From Symploca sp. SIO2E9 (GTDB lineage: Bacteria; Cyanobacteriota; Cyanobacteriia; Cyanobacteriales; Coleofasciculaceae), in assembly GCA_010692645.1 (NCBI GenBank), contig JAAHGS010000019.1, forward strand, positions 1-64,000: 64,000 nt of DNA, read 5' to 3'. Shown piece after piece: positions 61,401 to 64,000 of this stretch; position 1 is the stretch's first letter; every line of letters starts with the position of its first letter. The notes under the pieces were generated by a model. It was not told the DNA's origin, did not search any database, and saw only the letters and a program-made list of their open reading frames with translations. The position numbers were made by a program, and so were the translations under genes.

Positions 61401-63726
61401 TTTGGTTGATATTATCCGCCAACGAAGAGGAGCTGAGGCTTTAGCCGCCTTCAAAGAGGAGCAAGAGAAGCGTAAGCTCTCAGAAGAGAAACTACATTTG
61501 CTTGTGAAGCGGCAACTAAAAGCAGCAGTTTTTACGGGCTTAATCCTGGCAATTTCAACCCTGTCAGCTATCACCTTTGCAGCGCAAGCAGAATCGAATC
61601 GGCAAAAGTTAGAAAAAAGTCAAATACATGCTCTTAGTAAGACTTCCGAGGCGCTTTTTGCCTCAAATCAAAAGTTTGAGGCCTTACAAGAAGTTCTCAA
61701 AGCCGGAACCAAATTGCAACAAGCTGCTTGGGCAAAAAACGATGCTTTGATTCGAGAGCAAGTTATGGCAGCATTACAGCAGCCAGTTTACTGGCTAGTA
61801 GAGCGTAATCGCCTGCAGGGACATGAGGGCATTGTCTGGGATGTAAGTGTTTCACCTGACGGTAAGATCATTGCCTCAGGCAGTTATGACCAAACTCTCA
61901 GACTGTGGAAAGCTGATGGCACTTTAATTGAGGAAGTTCGGGCTCATGAAGACCGGGTTTTAGGAGTGAGTTTCTCTCCTGATGGTCAGACCCTTGCCAC
62001 AGCTAGTTTTGATCATAGTGTGAAACTTTGGAAGGTTGATAGGACAGGAAGAGTCCAACCTAATCCCTATCATACCCTAAAAGGGCACGATGCTGGAGTC
62101 TATGATGTCAGTTTTTCACCTGATGGGGAATTAATTGCTACTGCTAGTAGAGACAACACAGTGAAACTGTGGAAGCACGACGGTACTATGCTCAAAACCT
62201 TGACTGGTCATAATGATGGTGTTAACGGTGTTAGTTTCTCACCCGATGGTAAATTAATTGCTACAGCCAGCAGGGATAATACAGTAAAACTATGGAAGCG
62301 CGACGGCACCCTAGTGGACACCCTTACTGGACACAAAGATATGGTCTGGGCAGTAGATTTTAGTCCAGATAGTAAGATACTTGCCACAGCTAGTCGAGAC
62401 AGCACTGTAAAACTTTGGAAGCCTGAAAATAGTGGTAACTCTTACAGGTCTTATCAAACTCTTAAAGGTCATAGTACTGCCATCCTAGGTATTAATTTTA
62501 GCCCAGACGGTAAGACAATTGCTACAGCTAGTCAAGATAAAACTATTAAAATCTGGAATCTTGACGGTACAGTGCGCGAAACTCTCAAAGGACACACTAA
62601 TGGGGTTTATGATGTAAGTTTCTTAGCAGATAGTCAAACCCTAGTCTCAGCTAGTGCTGACCATACACTCAAATTATGGCAACTTAATGGCAGTAGATTC
62701 CACAGGAATCTCAATGCTCATCAAGATGAGGTTTGGGCAGTAAGTTTCAGCCCAGATGGTAAAACAATTGCTTCAGCTAGTGAAGATAATACAGTCAAAC
62801 TCTGGAGCGATGCAGGCGGTAATCTGATTAAAACCCTCAAGGGACATCGTGCTGAAGTTGTCGATGTCAGTTTCTCCAACGATGGTAAAACAATTGCCAC
62901 TGCTAGTTATGACAAAAGTGTAAAACTCTGGAATCGAGATGGTAGTTTGCTCAAAACTCTTGCTAATGGCGATCAATTTTTTGGTGTTAGTTTCTCTAAT
63001 GATGGTGCAATAATAGCCGCTGCCAGTCGAGACAATACCGTTCAACTCTGGAATCGAGACGGTAGCTTAAGTAATACCCTACAAGGGCATCGTGACTGGG
63101 TGCGGGATGTAAGTTTCAGCCCAGATGATCAGATTATTGCTTCAGCTAGTGATGATAAAACGGTAAGACTCTGGAATCGAGACGGCAGTCTGTTAGATAT
63201 TCTTCAGGGACATAATAGTTGGGTTTATAGTGTTAGCTTTTCGCCTGATGGTCAGATCATTGCTACAGCTAGCAATGATAATACTGTCAAACTCTGGAAA
63301 ACTAAGGGTAGAGGCGAGCCCTACCAAAATTATAAGACTCTCAAGGGGCATAAAGCACAAGTTCGCAGTGTCAGTTTCTCAGCTGATGGTGAGATGATTG
63401 CGACGGCAAGCGATGATAAGAGTGTGAAACTTTGGAGTACAGATGGTACTTTGCTTAGAAATTTGACTGGGCATCGCGATGGTATTAAGGATGCAAGTTT
63501 CTCCCCTGATGGTCAAATTTTGGCTTTGGCTAGTGCAGATAGTAGTGTGATTTTATGGAATTTAGATGAGCTAGAGAGTTTCAGTAATTTAGATGATTTT
63601 ATGGAATATGGTTGTAGTTGGTTAAAGGATTATTTAAACAATAACTCTCAAGGGAGTAAGGATGATGCTCTAGATGAGAGCTTCACTTCAGGTCAAATTT
63701 GCGAGGGTATTGGTACTCCTGAGTAG
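58498..63726 (+). CDS. nSTAND-type NTPase with N-terminal degenerate ATPase-like domain, TPR-like region, TM helix and 14 WD40 repeats
   Basis: GPSGVGKSSIVQAG, LTILIFDQFEEFF, ILSLREDYLHYLLE; full-length paralogue of 9789-14813. Start GTG 58498 or ATG 58501. Confidence 0.93.
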   Translation: MMMYPQQLADIEYENRNSLQALIWATKASQEKFSLILARCNYTSLREQMVQKLRSQLLENSSLSFSEIVLDHSVNQLFTTLKAQLGDEQPPALMVFGLESLTNLEKVLTAANQVREEFGKNFHFPLVFWVTDQVMRRIIRIAPDFYSWATSVEFTTANDELTDLIEQSADRVFAKVLEVGAGLFLDNRAFNLGIGSPLLAELEAARQELLARGVSLEPQLEASLEFVLARAANGSLEESREHYERSLELWQQLLLSAGERERGRGGEGERGRGRIEIPEFDNSSVAPGVVSTGLRVRSSHLQTNSRYNYTASQMERLGCVLHSLGLWWRTYAERHRAEYKSSYQRAQDYFQQSVEVFRQTGNQELVAKFINSLGGVLQRLQLWQELEKVAQEAFELHQVYFNPFRQARVYGFLAEVALAKSAAGEADNFARQAISILENACSVALTSVSPEDRSDLEAVCSHHKSWYLFSLARAQKTLGLCQESLNNLEAALVQTKPHYEPNLYIEILQHLRNCYFQQGDYLRAFQFKQQQGSIEQQFSFRAFIGAGRLEPEQQVSNPILPDTNEQEKVAREIVAAGRERDIQKLVERLSRNDRKLTVIYGPSGVGKSSIVQAGLIPTLKERAISTREVLPVLQQVYSDWIQEFSKRLTKAIADLEYSQRRQHGIGYCSSQEAIAPSCSLELGDNDHQLETVENNQRTVQEKIISPNQPFLIPKILEQLKKNANQKLLTILIFDQFEEFFFVYKEPEQKQIFYNFLKSCLDIPFLKVILSLREDYLHYLLECDRLTNLEVINNDILNKNILYHLGNFTKEDARRIIQNLTDSTCFPLDSSLIDELVEDLAEELGEVRPIELQLVGAQLQTDRISTLEEYRQYGSQKKLVERYLAEVIEDCGAENQSTAELVLYLLTNENNTRPLKTSEDLETDLKALAVDTAITAETLNLILAIFVQSGLVFLVPETPASRYQLVHDYLVDIIRQRRGAEALAAFKEEQEKRKLSEEKLHLLVKRQLKAAVFTGLILAISTLSAITFAAQAESNRQKLEKSQIHALSKTSEALFASNQKFEALQEVLKAGTKLQQAAWAKNDALIREQVMAALQQPVYWLVERNRLQGHEGIVWDVSVSPDGKIIASGSYDQTLRLWKADGTLIEEVRAHEDRVLGVSFSPDGQTLATASFDHSVKLWKVDRTGRVQPNPYHTLKGHDAGVYDVSFSPDGELIATASRDNTVKLWKHDGTMLKTLTGHNDGVNGVSFSPDGKLIATASRDNTVKLWKRDGTLVDTLTGHKDMVWAVDFSPDSKILATASRDSTVKLWKPENSGNSYRSYQTLKGHSTAILGINFSPDGKTIATASQDKTIKIWNLDGTVRETLKGHTNGVYDVSFLADSQTLVSASADHTLKLWQLNGSRFHRNLNAHQDEVWAVSFSPDGKTIASASEDNTVKLWSDAGGNLIKTLKGHRAEVVDVSFSNDGKTIATASYDKSVKLWNRDGSLLKTLANGDQFFGVSFSNDGAIIAAASRDNTVQLWNRDGSLSNTLQGHRDWVRDVSFSPDDQIIASASDDKTVRLWNRDGSLLDILQGHNSWVYSVSFSPDGQIIATASNDNTVKLWKTKGRGEPYQNYKTLKGHKAQVRSVSFSADGEMIATASDDKSVKLWSTDGTLLRNLTGHRDGIKDASFSPDGQILALASADSSVILWNLDELESFSNLDDFMEYGCSWLKDYLNNNSQGSKDDALDESFTSGQICEGIGTPE

Positions 63727-63920
63727 AGCACCATCACCTTTGAGTAATCAATTCCGAAAAAGTTGCTTTTTGCTTTAAGTTTAGTTAACCCGTTAACGGG
63801 ATGACAAAGAGATACGGTGCGATTCTTTCTTAGTAGGAGCCTCTAGCAAATAGAGGGGTATAGATTATAATGAGATTGAGTTTTAGTCAAGTAAACAATT
63901 ACCAAAGTGGATAGTTAGAT

Positions 63921-64000
63921 ATGATAAATTTTCCCGAATTTGAGGGGAAGTTTACCCTACGCAAACGTCATCAACTTCCTTCATCTCCTGATATTTACTT
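63921..64000 (+). CDS. Start of an unidentified CDS truncated by the window edge
   Basis: ATG at 63921: MINFPEFEGKFTLRKRHQLPSSPDIY, open to the edge. Confidence 0.4.
   Translation, partial: MINFPEFEGKFTLRKRHQLPSSPDIY

Overview
This 64 kb window is a chromosomal segment from a filamentous-type cyanobacterium. The lineage is inferred from chlB, Psb34/Psb35-like proteins, an FtsH protease, ClpC, a Tab2 family protein, a CruA/CruP-type cyclase, a group-2 sigma factor and abundant heptanucleotide (STRR) repeats. Housekeeping genes are interspersed with signalling genes: two giant nSTAND-type NTPase/14x WD40 proteins, a Ser/Thr kinase, and a histidine kinase/GGDEF-EAL/response regulator operon. 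There is also a large non-coding repeat load. I identify four MITE-like families, several IS200/IS605-type end hairpins, an IS605-type locus with an intact-looking TnpB and a tnpA fragment, and one tRNA-Val(CAC). The best candidates for undescribed biology are: (1) the two-gene operon 57065-63726 (P-loop ATPase plus nSTAND/double-propeller protein), which has an orphan paralogue at 9789-14813; (2) a 4 x 118-bp tandem array at ~24541-25010 whose units carry a minus-strand terminator-like hairpin, suggesting a tandem sRNA array; (3) an inverted pair of IS605-like elements, one ending exactly on the glnB start codon; (4) MITE termini that supply or overlap stop codons. Family assignments come from reading the translated ORFs. 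No database search was run.
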